64,000 nt of DNA from Thermocrispum agreste DSM 44070 (GTDB lineage: Bacteria > Actinomycetota > Actinomycetes > Mycobacteriales > Pseudonocardiaceae). Positions within the stretch are counted from its first letter, which is position 1; the number at the start of each line of letters is the position of its first letter. The position numbers and the translations under genes are program-made. Shown piece after piece: positions 15,472 through 24,545 of the stretch. The stretch lies in contig NZ_ATYX01000007.1 in NCBI RefSeq assembly GCF_000427905.1, positions 310,001-374,000 on the forward strand. Direction: 5' to 3'. The notes below the pieces were generated by a model. It worked only from the letters and a program-made list of their open reading frames with translations, was not told the DNA's origin and did not search any database.

Positions 15472-16737
15472 ATGAGTGCACCGCTGCGCATCAGCCGCCT
15501 GGCCGCCGCGCTGCTCCTCGTGCTGGTGCTGTCCTGCGGCTGCTCCGGCGAGTCCGGCACCATCCGCCTCACCCTGGCCACGTTCGGCGAGTTCGGCTAC
15601 CGGGAGCTGGTCGAGACGTTCGAGCGGGAGAATCCCGGCATCACCGTCGTCACCCGGGTCACCGACTTCGACAGCCATCACAAGGCGCTGGCCACCGCGT
15701 TGGGTACCGGCCGGGGAGCGCCGGACGTGGTGGCCATCGAGGAGCAATACCTGCCCAGCATGCGGCAGGCCGCGGACAAGTTCGTCGACCTGAGCACGTT
15801 CGGGGCGGACAAGCTGCGCAGCCGCTGGGCGGAGTGGAAGTGGGCAGGCGGGCTGGCCGGCGACAGGGTCATCGGTCTCGGCACCGACATGGGCGGGCTG
15901 GCCATGTGCTACCGGCGGGACCTGTTCGCCGCCGCGGGCCTGCCGACCGATCGGGAGGCCGTCGCACGGCTGTGGCCGACCTGGCGCGCGTTCGCCGGGG
16001 TGGCCGAGCAGTTCGCGGCATCGGCACCGGACGGCGTGCACTTCACCGACTCCGCGGCCAACGTGTTCCAGTCGATGGTCAGCCAGCTGGACCACAACTA
16101 CTTCGCCACCGACGGCTCCTACGTCGCCGGGAGGAACGAGCGGCTGAAGCAGGCGTTCACCCTCGCGGGCCTGCTGGGCGCCCGCGGCCACACCGCGAAG
16201 GTGCAGCCGTTCACCCAGGAGTGGAGCACGGCGATCCGCTCCGGGAAGGTGGCCACGGTGTCCTGCCCGTCGTGGATGCTCGCGTTGATCCGCAACGCGG
16301 CAGGCCCGCACGGGGAAGGCAGATGGGACATCGCGACGGTCCCGGGGGGCACGGGCAACCGCGGCGGCTCCTACCTGGCGATCCCGGCGCAGACCAAGCA
16401 CGCCCGCCAGGCGTACCGACTCGCCGAATGGCTGACCGCGCCGGAACAACAGCGCCGCTCGTTCCTCACCACCGGGCTGTTGCCCAGCTGCCCCGAGGTG
16501 TACCGCGACCCGGCCATCCGGTCCCGCCGGGACGAGTACTTCTCCAACGCCCCGGTCGGCAAGATCTACGCCGCGGCGGCGGACAAGCTGCGGCCCACGT
16601 TCCGCGGTGTCGACGACGCCAAGGTGCGGCCGCGCTTCGACGCCGCGCTCGGCCGGATCGAGGAAGGAGCGCTCGGCGTGCCGGAGGCCTTCCGGGAAGC
16701 GGTCGAGCAGGGCCGCGAGGCGCTGGAAGGAGGCTGA
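15472..16737 (+). CDS. extracellular sugar-binding lipoprotein of an ABC importer
   Basis: A 421-residue family 1 solute-binding protein. The leader MSAPLRISRLAAALLLVLVL ends in a lipobox at about VLSC, so Cys22 should be lipidated. The mature part has the usual TIRLTLATFGEFGYRELVET, FERENPGITV, GAPDVVAIEEQYLPSM and SYLAIPAQTKHARQAYRLAEWL segments. It delivers an oligosaccharide to the two permeases that follow; the GH1 glucosidase at the operon end suggests cellobiose or another beta-glucoside. I chose the ATG at 15472 because it directly precedes the signal peptide and GGGAGAGAGG stands upstream. Confidence 0.88.
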   Translation: MSAPLRISRLAAALLLVLVLSCGCSGESGTIRLTLATFGEFGYRELVETFERENPGITVVTRVTDFDSHHKALATALGTGRGAPDVVAIEEQYLPSMRQAADKFVDLSTFGADKLRSRWAEWKWAGGLAGDRVIGLGTDMGGLAMCYRRDLFAAAGLPTDREAVARLWPTWRAFAGVAEQFAASAPDGVHFTDSAANVFQSMVSQLDHNYFATDGSYVAGRNERLKQAFTLAGLLGARGHTAKVQPFTQEWSTAIRSGKVATVSCPSWMLALIRNAAGPHGEGRWDIATVPGGTGNRGGSYLAIPAQTKHARQAYRLAEWLTAPEQQRRSFLTTGLLPSCPEVYRDPAIRSRRDEYFSNAPVGKIYAAAADKLRPTFRGVDDAKVRPRFDAALGRIEEGALGVPEAFREAVEQGREALEGG

Positions 16738-16768
16738 CCTGACCGGACCTGCGGCGAAGCACGCGCCC

Positions 16769-17653
16769 ATGGGCGGGCGCGCCGCCGGCTACCTGCTGCT
16801 GGCGCCGTTCCTCGTCGTGTTCGCGGTGTTCGGCCTGTTGCCGATGCTGTTCACCGCGTGGGTCTCGCTGCACGACTGGCATCTGCTGGACGGCCCGCGA
16901 TCGTTCACCGGGACGGGCAACTACCTCCGGCTGCTGTCCGACTGGCGCTTCTACAACGCGCTGGGCAACACGGTGAGCATCTTCCTGCTGTCCACCGTGG
17001 TGCAGCTGCTGGCCGCGCTGGGACTTGCCGCGCTGCTCAACCGTCCGCTGCGGGCTGCCACCTGGTGGCGGGCGGGCGTGCTGCTGCCCAACGTCGTCTC
17101 CGTGGTGGCGGTCGCGCTGGTGTTCGGGCAGCTGTTCGGGGACACCAGCGGCACCGTGAACGCGGTGCTGCAGTCGCTCGGGCTCGATCCGGTCGACTGG
17201 CACGGCGACCGGTTGGCGGCCCACCTGGCCGTCTCCGTGATGGTCATCTGGCGCTGGACCGGGTACAACGCCCTGCTGTACCTGGCCGCCATGCAGTCGA
17301 TCCCGCAGGAGCGCTACGACGCCGCCGCGCTGGACGGGGCGTCCCGCTGGCGCGCGTTCTGGTCGATCACCGTCCCCGGCATCCGGCCCACCATCCTGTT
17401 CACGGTGGTCATCTCCACCATCGGTGGCCTGCAGCTGTTCACCGAGCCGCAGCTGTTCGACCCGCTGGGCACCGCGGGCACCGGGGGCACCGACCGGCAG
17501 TTCCAGACTCTGGTGATGTACCTGTACGAGCGCGGGTTCACCGACTACGACGCGGGGTACGCGGCCGCGGTGGCCTGGGCCGTGGTGGCCGTCTCGGGCA
17601 TCGTGGTGCTGGTCAACTTCGGCCTGGTCCGGCGCATGGTGGCAAGGAGCTGA
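16769..17653 (+). CDS. sugar ABC importer permease 1 (MalF type)
   Basis: A 294-residue permease from the ATG at 16769 with about six membrane helices. The EAA loop is MQSIPQERYDAAALDGASRW RAFWSITVPGI, the contact site for the ATPase. This ATG has no good ribosome binding site. A perfect GGAAGGAGG at 16725-16733 instead points at an in-frame CTG at 16739, which would add ten residues (LTGPAAKHAP). That CTG may be the true start. It follows the binding-protein gene closely and is co-transcribed with it. Confidence 0.88.
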   Translation: MGGRAAGYLLLAPFLVVFAVFGLLPMLFTAWVSLHDWHLLDGPRSFTGTGNYLRLLSDWRFYNALGNTVSIFLLSTVVQLLAALGLAALLNRPLRAATWWRAGVLLPNVVSVVAVALVFGQLFGDTSGTVNAVLQSLGLDPVDWHGDRLAAHLAVSVMVIWRWTGYNALLYLAAMQSIPQERYDAAALDGASRWRAFWSITVPGIRPTILFTVVISTIGGLQLFTEPQLFDPLGTAGTGGTDRQFQTLVMYLYERGFTDYDAGYAAAVAWAVVAVSGIVVLVNFGLVRRMVARS

Positions 17654-17655
17654 CC

Positions 17656-18552
17656 ATGACCGCGACGGTGACCAGGCAGGTCAGGGACCGGCAGAGCACG
17701 CGCCGGACCCGGGACGCGTCCGGCTCCACCCGCAGCCCGGTGCGCTGGTGGGCCTACGCCGTCCTGGTCGCCGTCGGCACCGCGTCGATCTTCCCGCTGT
17801 ACTGGTCGTTCGTCGTCGCCAGCAGCGAGGGAGCTGCCGCGTCCGGACTCCCTTCCCTGGTGCCGGGGCCCCACTTCCCGGACAACCTGGCCAGGGTGGT
17901 CACCACGGTCGACTTCGCCTTCGCCATGCAGAACTCGTTGATCGTGGCGAGCACGGTGGCAGCGGCCAACGTGGCCATCTCGACACTGGCCGGGTTCGCG
18001 TTCGCGCACCTGCGCTTCCCCGGCCGCAACACGCTGTTCCTGCTGGTGCTGGGCACCGCGATGATCCCGGCCCAGCTCGGCGTCGTCCCGCTGTACCTGG
18101 TGGTGTCGGATCTCGGCTGGTACGGCAGGCTGGAAGCGGTGATCGTGCCCGCGCTGGCCGGCGCGTTCGGCGTGTTCTGGATGCGCCAGGCATGCGAGGA
18201 GGCGGTGGACCGGGACGTGGTGGACGCCGCCAGGCTGGACGGCTGCTCGCTGCTGCGGGTGATCTGGCACGTGGTGCTGCCCGCGGTCCGGCCGCAAGCG
18301 GTGGTGCTGGCCATGCTGACGTTCATGTCCGCGTGGAACGACTTCTTCTGGCCGCTGATCGTGCTGGACCCGGTGGACAGTCCGACCGTGCAGGTCGTGG
18401 TGTCCGAATTGGCCAGCGGCTACTTCACCGACTACGCGCTGATGCTCACCGGTGCCACACTGGGCGTGCTTCCGGTACTGGCGGTCTTCGTGCTGCTGGC
18501 ACGGCGGATCGTCACCGGGATCATGCACGGCGCGGGACGAGGCGTGAGGTGA
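17656..18552 (+). CDS. sugar ABC importer permease 2 (MalG type)
   Basis: A 298-residue permease with six membrane helices after a basic, disordered N-terminus of about 28 residues. The EAA loop is EEAVDRDVVDAARLDGCSLL, followed by WNDFFWPLIVL, typical of MalG-type proteins. It begins three bases after the first permease. No ATP-binding gene is present in the operon, so a shared ATPase of the MsiK kind elsewhere in the genome must energise it. Confidence 0.9.
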   Translation: MTATVTRQVRDRQSTRRTRDASGSTRSPVRWWAYAVLVAVGTASIFPLYWSFVVASSEGAAASGLPSLVPGPHFPDNLARVVTTVDFAFAMQNSLIVASTVAAANVAISTLAGFAFAHLRFPGRNTLFLLVLGTAMIPAQLGVVPLYLVVSDLGWYGRLEAVIVPALAGAFGVFWMRQACEEAVDRDVVDAARLDGCSLLRVIWHVVLPAVRPQAVVLAMLTFMSAWNDFFWPLIVLDPVDSPTVQVVVSELASGYFTDYALMLTGATLGVLPVLAVFVLLARRIVTGIMHGAGRGVR

Positions 18553-18558
18553 GGCGGG

Positions 18559-20049
18559 ATGACTGCGGTGACCCGGCCGAGCGGCGCGAGCACGTCACCA
18601 CACGGCCTGACGTTCCCCGCGGGTTTCCGGTGGGGCGCGGCCACCGCCGCGTACCAGATCGAGGGCAGCACCACGGTGGACGGCCGCGGCCCGTCGATCT
18701 GGGACACGTTCGCCGCCAAGCCGGGGGCGATCCTCAACGGCGACACCGGCGAGCAGGCCTGCGACCATTTCCGCCGCTACGCCGACGACGTGCGGCTGAT
18801 GGCCGAGCTCGGGTTGCCCTGCTACCGCTTCTCGGTCGCCTGGCCACGGGTGCAGCCGGACGGCCGCACCACCAGCGCCGCGGGCCTCGGCTTCTACGAC
18901 CGGCTGGTCGACCAGCTGCTCGAGCACGGCATCGAGCCGATCGCCACCCTGTACCACTGGGACCTGCCGCAGGCGCTGCAGGACGAGGGCGGGTGGCCTG
19001 CCAGGGACACCGCGCTGCGCTTCGCCGACTACGCCGAGGCGGTCTACCGGGTGCTCGGCGACCGGGTGACCGACTGGACGACGATCAACGAGCCGTTCTG
19101 CTCGGCCTACTTCGGCTACGGCACCGGGATCCACGCGCCGGGCATCCGGGACGAGGCCGCCGCGCTGCGGGCCGCGCATCACCTGTTGCTGGCGCACGGG
19201 CTGGGCACCCGGTCGCTGCGCGCGGCTGCCACCGGCCCGCTGCGGGTGAGCATCGTGTTCAACCTCGGCTCGATCCTCATCGCCAGGGACGACCCGGAAC
19301 ACCGGGAGGCCGCGCGCAAGGTCGACGGCATGCAGAACCGGCTGTTCCTCGACCCGGTGCTGGGCGCCGGATACCCACCGGACGTGCTGGCCGACATCGC
19401 GTTCCTCGACGCGCTGGAACCGGCGATCCAGGACGGCGACCTGGACGTCATCGCCACCCCGATCGACCACCTCGGCGTCAACTACTACGGCCCGACCCGG
19501 TATGCGCCGTCCGGTGACCCCACCGCCCGCGGCACGTGCGACTTGCCGGGTGTGCGCGGGGTCGACACGCTGCCACCGCGCGGCAGGCTCACCGGGTTCG
19601 GCTGGGAGCAGGACCCGGATGCGCTGACCGATCTGCTGCTGTCGGTGTCCGAGCGCTGCGACGTCCCACTGATCGTCGCCGAGAACGGCGCTTCGTTCGC
19701 CGACGAGGTGATCGGCGACCGGGTGCACGACGCCGAGCGCACGCGCTATCTGGCCGAGCACATCCGCGCGGTGCACCGGGCGCTGCAGCTCGGCGCGGAC
19801 GTGCGGGGTTACCTGGTGTGGTCGCTGCTGGACAACTTCGAGTGGGCGATGGGCTTCAGCCAGCGGTTCGGCATCGTGCACGTCGACTTCGCGACGCAGC
19901 GGCGGCGGGTGAAGGACAGCGGGTGGATGTTCTCCGAGGTGGCCAGGTCCAACATGCTGCCCGCCTCGGTGGCCGACCCGGACCCGGGCACCTACCGCCG
20001 CCGTCCGGTGGTGGACCGGGAACGCTGGGGGCTGGTCGCGCTCGGCTGA
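18559..20049 (+). CDS. GH1 beta-glucosidase, intracellular
   Basis: A 496-residue retaining glycosidase without a signal peptide. FPAGFRWGAATAAYQIEGS is the family start, TTINEP holds the acid/base Glu178 and VAENGAS the nucleophile Glu375; NNFEW-type LLDNFEWAMGFSQRFGIVHVDF lies near the C-terminus. It hydrolyses the imported beta-glucoside in the cytoplasm. It is the last gene of the ABC operon, starting seven bases after the second permease. Its 3' end overlaps the convergent SARP regulator gene by 58 bases. Confidence 0.95.
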   Translation: MTAVTRPSGASTSPHGLTFPAGFRWGAATAAYQIEGSTTVDGRGPSIWDTFAAKPGAILNGDTGEQACDHFRRYADDVRLMAELGLPCYRFSVAWPRVQPDGRTTSAAGLGFYDRLVDQLLEHGIEPIATLYHWDLPQALQDEGGWPARDTALRFADYAEAVYRVLGDRVTDWTTINEPFCSAYFGYGTGIHAPGIRDEAAALRAAHHLLLAHGLGTRSLRAAATGPLRVSIVFNLGSILIARDDPEHREAARKVDGMQNRLFLDPVLGAGYPPDVLADIAFLDALEPAIQDGDLDVIATPIDHLGVNYYGPTRYAPSGDPTARGTCDLPGVRGVDTLPPRGRLTGFGWEQDPDALTDLLLSVSERCDVPLIVAENGASFADEVIGDRVHDAERTRYLAEHIRAVHRALQLGADVRGYLVWSLLDNFEWAMGFSQRFGIVHVDFATQRRRVKDSGWMFSEVARSNMLPASVADPDPGTYRRRPVVDRERWGLVALG

Positions 20050-23000
20050 GCCGCCCGGTGCGCGGCGACGGCCGCGCGGGTGATGCCCAGCCGGGTGGTC
20101 ACTCCGAGCACCCGCTGGATGCGCTCGACGTGCTTGCGCACCGCCTGCCGGGACAGCGACAACCGGTGCGCGACGTCGTCGTCCGGCCAGCCGTCGGCGA
20201 CCAGTTCGGCCACGGTGACCTCCAGCGGGGACAACGAGTCGGCCGCATCGGGCCTGCGCAGCACTTCCGCCCTGCGCAGGCCGTAGGGGCGGAGGCGTTC
20301 CTCGGCCCGCGCCACGCACCACGCGGCGCCGAGATCCGTGGCGACCAGCAGGCTGTCGCGGAGTGCGCTGCGGGCTTCGGCTTCCCGGCCGGTCCTGGCG
20401 AACAGCTCGGCGGCGTCGGCCAGCACCATCGCGTACTCGTACCGCCGCCCGGCCTGCTGGAACCCGCTGGCCAATGCCGCCAGCTCGTCCGGTTCCGTGG
20501 CGAGCAGCCCATGGCACCACGTCGCTGCCGCCGTGGCCCGTCCCGGGGCGTCCTCCTGCCGCTGCCCCGCCTCAGCCACCTCGCACACGTCCTGCGCCAG
20601 ATCGGTGCGCCCGGCTCGCAGCGCCAACCGGACCACGGCGGGCAGCCACTGATGGCGCGCCGCCCACGGCCGATCGAGCTCCAGCATCGGCTGCAGCGCC
20701 GCCAGCGCCTCCTCCAGCTCGCCGCGCCGTTCGGCGGCGAGCGCACGAGCGGCCATCAGGAACTCGGCGTGGTCCTTCTCGGCCCCGACGGAGAACGGGA
20801 GGTCGGCGGCGGCCCGCAGGTGATTCTCCAGCTGACGCTCGTCGTCACGCAGGCCGGCGATCAGGGCGGTCATGCCGTGCCGCAGCACGATCGCTCCCCT
20901 GCGGCGCAGCCCGTACAGGGTCACCTCGGACGCCGCCTGCGGCACGGCGTCCAGCTCGACGATCGCCTGGTCCCACCGGCCGAGCCAGAACGCGTGCACC
21001 GCGGCGGGCACCGGCAGCCCGGCCGAGCCGCGGCCGTCCCGGCGCACGATCAGCTGCCGGGCTTCCGCCATGCACCGGTCCGCTTCGTCGAAGCGATCGA
21101 GCGCATGCAGGGTGGCGACGCGATCGTCGAGCAGACTCACGTGCACATCGACCAGGTCCGGATGATCACGCACGGCGGCGAGGGCGGCGTCGACGTGGTG
21201 CAGTGCTTGCCGATGCCTGCCGCGGGCCGACTCCACCTGCCACAGCCGCCGCAGCGCGTGCACGGTGTCCAGCGGATCCGCCCCGGCATGCTGCAACATC
21301 GCGCGCGCATCGTTCTCGGCGTCCGCCAGGTCTTCGCACCCTGGGCGCTCGATCGAGGCGAGCAGCATCCGTTGTTGCGCTCGCCATCGCGGCGGCACGT
21401 CCGCGTCGTCGGCGGCCGAACGCAGCGTCAGGCAGGCTTGCCCCGGCACCCCGCGCACCGCGTCCAGATAGGCCAAGAGCAGGCGCATCTCCGCAGCGGT
21501 ACCGGCATCCGTGGTCATCGCCAGCACCGCCCGCGCCTCCGCGTCGGCCCGTCTTCCCAGCCAGAACCGGAGCCGGGCGAGCCGTGCGGTCAGCACTTCC
21601 CGGGTACGCTCGTCGGCCACGACCACCCGCACCGCACGTTCCAGCAGGTCGGCCGCCAGTTCCGGGGACCGGCGGGCGACGGTGTCGCTGTGCTGGAGCA
21701 GCCAGTCGATCGTCCATGCGTCGGGCTCCACCGGGGCGGCAAGCAACTGCTGCGCCACCCGGTCCGGATCGCTGCCGGCGGCAGCCAAGGTGCGGGCGGC
21801 TTGCCGATGCAGCGCCACGCGCACCGCTTTCGGCATGGCCTCGTGCAGGGCCTGCCGCACCAGCGGGTGACGGAACGCGAACCGGTCGCCCGCGTCCCGC
21901 AGCACCCCGGCCGCGACCGCCTCCTCGACCGGGCCGATCAGGTCGGACACCGGACGGGCCGTCGCGGCGGCGACCTCACCGAGGTCGAACTCCTGCCCGA
22001 ACAGCGACGCCCAGCGCAGCACGTCGCGTGCGGGTTCGCCCAGAAAGCCGAGCAGGCCGGTCAACTCGGCCGACACCCAGCCCAGCGCCCGGGGGACCGC
22101 ATCACGGTCCACCTCGGCCAGGCCGTCGTCGACGCGCAGCCCGCCTGCGCGCCGCAGCCCGTCGATCATCAGGTGGATCAGCCGCGGATTGCCCACCGCC
22201 CCGGCCACCACGTCGAGCAGCGTCACCGACGGCTCGGCACCGGCCAGCGCGCACACCAGTTCGGCGACTTCGTCCTGATCCAACGGCGGTATCCGCACCG
22301 GACCGCCGAACGCCGCGCGCACCCGGTCGACCGCGTCGCGGCGAGGCACCGGCCGGGCCGCCGCCAGCACCAGCAACGGGGCCCGCCGCGTCATGCGCAC
22401 CAGACGGTGGCAGGCCAACAACGACGCTTCGTCCGCCCATTGCACGTCGTCCAGCACCACGACCAGCGGCCGGTGCGCACACAGCTGGTCCACGATGGCA
22501 AGCAGCCGCTCGATGGCGATGCGCTCGGCGTCCCCGGTCCGTCGCGCCCCGTCCCGCTGACGCAGCTCGCGAGCCAGCTCCCGGCGCTGCGGATCCGGCG
22601 ACCTGGCGTCCACGCCGAAGGCTTCCAGCAGCATGCCGAGCGGGAACCGGCCGCTCAGCTCGTCCCCCGCGGCCCACACGACCGGGCAGGCGTGGCCGGC
22701 GTGGTCCAGCACGGCGGCCAGCAGCGCGGTCTTCCCGCACCCCGGCTCGCCCTCGACCCACACCGCTCCGCCCCGTCCCTCGGCGAGCCGGACGAGGTGG
22801 TCCCGTAATGCCGCCATCGCCTGCGCACGGCCGACGAACGGCGCCGGAGCCGACGGCCGCAAGCCGGCGTCCTGCCACGGCGAGAGCGACCGCATGTCTT
22901 GCTGGATCGCCTCACGCACCGAGCGCAGTGCCGGACCCGGTTCGATGCCCAGTTCGCCGGCCAGCACCCGCTCCGCGTCCGCGTAGACCGCAAGCGCCTC

Positions 23001-23660
23001 CTCGCTGCGGCCGCCGGCGTGCAGCGCCGACATCAGCAGGCCGCGGGTCCGTTCCCGGGTCGGATGCTCGGCGACCAGCCTGCGCAGCTCGTCGACCACC
23101 TCCTCGGCCCGCCCGGCGGCCAGCGCGGCCTCCGCCCGGCTTTCCACCGTCGCCAGCCGGATCTCCGCCAGCCGAGCTCGGTGCCGGGCGGCGAACGGCC
23201 CGCCGACGTCCGCCAGCGCTTCGCCCCGCCACAACGCCAATGCGTCGGACAGCAGCCGGTAGGCCTCCTGCCAGCGATCCTCGGCCGCACACTGGGCGGC
23301 GCGCTCGCGCATGTGCTCCAGCCGCACCACGTCGATGCGCGCCGGATCGACCCGGAGCTCGTAACCGCCGCCCGCCGAGACCAGCACTTCCCCGCTGGAC
23401 CACCGTGACCGGCGCGGCTCCAGCACGCGGCGCAAGTCCGAGACGTAGGTGTAGAGGCTGCCTTCCACGGTGGCGGGCGGATCGTCACCCCACACCGCCT
23501 CGATCAGCTCCGCCCGGCTGACCGTCTGCCCGGCGCGCATCGCGAGCACGGCGAAGACCGCACGACGGCGGCCCGAGCCGAGGTCGAGCACCTGCTCGCC
23601 ACGGCGGACGCGCAACGGACCGAGCAGCTCGATGTCCAGTCCGCGCTGTTCCTCCGGCAT
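19992..23660 (-). CDS. giant SARP-AAA-TPR-LuxR hybrid regulator
   Basis: A 1222-residue protein. Residues 8-105 are an OmpR-like winged helix (VFAVLAMRAGQTVSRAELIE, GSLYTYVSDLRRVLEP), 108-255 the bacterial transcriptional activation domain typical of SARPs. Then comes a STAND-type ATPase with Walker A GEPGCGKT (304-311) and Walker B PLVVVLDDVQWAD (about 398-410), then a long helical TPR-like region. A LuxR helix-turn-helix ends the protein (LSPLEVTVAELVADGWPDDD ... LSRQAVRKHVERIQRVLG). It thus carries DNA-binding domains at both ends. GGAGGGGG precedes the ATG at 23660. It is divergent from the LuxR gene at 23858. No biosynthetic gene cluster is adjacent. Confidence 0.9.
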   Translation of the reverse strand: MPEEQRGLDIELLGPLRVRRGEQVLDLGSGRRRAVFAVLAMRAGQTVSRAELIEAVWGDDPPATVEGSLYTYVSDLRRVLEPRRSRWSSGEVLVSAGGGYELRVDPARIDVVRLEHMRERAAQCAAEDRWQEAYRLLSDALALWRGEALADVGGPFAARHRARLAEIRLATVESRAEAALAAGRAEEVVDELRRLVAEHPTRERTRGLLMSALHAGGRSEEALAVYADAERVLAGELGIEPGPALRSVREAIQQDMRSLSPWQDAGLRPSAPAPFVGRAQAMAALRDHLVRLAEGRGGAVWVEGEPGCGKTALLAAVLDHAGHACPVVWAAGDELSGRFPLGMLLEAFGVDARSPDPQRRELARELRQRDGARRTGDAERIAIERLLAIVDQLCAHRPLVVVLDDVQWADEASLLACHRLVRMTRRAPLLVLAAARPVPRRDAVDRVRAAFGGPVRIPPLDQDEVAELVCALAGAEPSVTLLDVVAGAVGNPRLIHLMIDGLRRAGGLRVDDGLAEVDRDAVPRALGWVSAELTGLLGFLGEPARDVLRWASLFGQEFDLGEVAAATARPVSDLIGPVEEAVAAGVLRDAGDRFAFRHPLVRQALHEAMPKAVRVALHRQAARTLAAAGSDPDRVAQQLLAAPVEPDAWTIDWLLQHSDTVARRSPELAADLLERAVRVVVADERTREVLTARLARLRFWLGRRADAEARAVLAMTTDAGTAAEMRLLLAYLDAVRGVPGQACLTLRSAADDADVPPRWRAQQRMLLASIERPGCEDLADAENDARAMLQHAGADPLDTVHALRRLWQVESARGRHRQALHHVDAALAAVRDHPDLVDVHVSLLDDRVATLHALDRFDEADRCMAEARQLIVRRDGRGSAGLPVPAAVHAFWLGRWDQAIVELDAVPQAASEVTLYGLRRRGAIVLRHGMTALIAGLRDDERQLENHLRAAADLPFSVGAEKDHAEFLMAARALAAERRGELEEALAALQPMLELDRPWAARHQWLPAVVRLALRAGRTDLAQDVCEVAEAGQRQEDAPGRATAAATWCHGLLATEPDELAALASGFQQAGRRYEYAMVLADAAELFARTGREAEARSALRDSLLVATDLGAAWCVARAEERLRPYGLRRAEVLRRPDAADSLSPLEVTVAELVADGWPDDDVAHRLSLSRQAVRKHVERIQRVLGVTTRLGITRAAVAAHRAAQPSATSPQRSRSTTGRRR

Positions 23661-23857
23661 CTCGTCCCCCTCCGCGGCCGGTTCAGTATGGCCCAGCCCA
23701 CAGCGGCCGGGAAGGCGCCGAGCAGAACCTCCGCCAAATTGTGAAGAAATTTCATGAAGGTGTCGTGAAGACTTCGCGGAGGACACTGCGGGCAGACTGC
23801 GGGCACCGCAGGACACCGGACGCGAGATGTCGTATGGCGACCCGTGGAGGGACGGCA
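23661..23857. promoter_or_regulatory. divergent promoter region with SARP-like direct repeats
   Basis: A gap of about 200 bases. ATGAAGGTGTC (from 23754) is followed in phase by GTGAAGACTTC (from 23765), an 11-bp spaced direct repeat, with a further GTGAAG at 23741. On the other strand these read TTCAC/TTCAT, like published AfsR boxes. SARPs bind such helical-turn spaced repeats, so autoregulation is plausible. Confidence 0.45.
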
Positions 23858-24481
23858 ATGGCGCACGTACGGGTGGCGATTTTCGCCTCGGACCCGCTCA
23901 CCGAGGCCGGTCTGCGCGGCTGTCTGCGCGAACGCGGCGAGCTGAGCGTGCTGGACGACCCGCCGCCCGGGGACGCCGACGTGATCGTGGCAGCCATCGA
24001 CGAGCTGAACGCGCCGATGCTGACCATGCTGCGCAGGTGGGCCGACACCGCGGGCCGCCCGGTCGTGCTGCTGGTCAGGGAGCTGTCCGAAACCGACCTG
24101 CTGCACGTCATCGAGCGGAAGGTCGTCGCGGTCGTCCCGCGGACCGCGGCACCGGACGAGCGCGTGGTCCAGGCGGTGCTGACCGCCGCCAACGGCGGCG
24201 GCCTCCTCCCACCGCGCCTGCTGGGCAGCCTGCTGCGGCACTTCGAGAAGCTGCACCGGGAAGTGCTGGCGCCACGCGGGCTCAGCTCGTCCGGCATCAC
24301 CCCCCGCGAAGCCGACGTGCTGCGCCTGATGGCCGAGGGCCTGGACACCGCCGAGATCGCGGAGAAGCTGTGCTACTCCCAGCGCACGGTGAAGAACGTG
24401 CTGCACGGCCTGACCAACCGGTTGCACCTGCGCAACCGGGCGCATGCGGTGGCACACGCACTGCGAGCCGACGTGATCTGA
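23858..24481 (+). CDS. LuxR-family regulator with pseudo-receiver domain
   Basis: A 207-residue protein; GGAGG lies eight bases before the ATG at 23858. The N-terminus has response-regulator layout (VRVAIFASDPLTEAGLRGCL, then DADVIVAAIDELNAP, then RPVVLLVRE), but the residue after DVIVA is alanine instead of the phosphorylated aspartate, and the late lysine is replaced in AVVPRTA. The C-terminal helix-turn-helix is ITPREADVLRLMAEGLDTAE ... YSQRTVKNVLHGLTNRLHLR. It is a close paralogue of the gene at 7095. Its place between two SARP-LuxR giants suggests a shared regulatory circuit. Confidence 0.85.
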   Translation: MAHVRVAIFASDPLTEAGLRGCLRERGELSVLDDPPPGDADVIVAAIDELNAPMLTMLRRWADTAGRPVVLLVRELSETDLLHVIERKVVAVVPRTAAPDERVVQAVLTAANGGGLLPPRLLGSLLRHFEKLHREVLAPRGLSSSGITPREADVLRLMAEGLDTAEIAEKLCYSQRTVKNVLHGLTNRLHLRNRAHAVAHALRADVI

Positions 24482-24545
24482 CCACGGCGTCCCGAGTCCC
24501 GGCGCGGCGGAAGAAGAACGCGGCAGGCACGTCCCGCGCAGCCGG

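Noticed and set aside
20363-23521. Pro/Arg-rich open frame antisense to the first SARP regulator
   Set aside because: Composition typical of a shadow frame; no ribosome binding site or domain.
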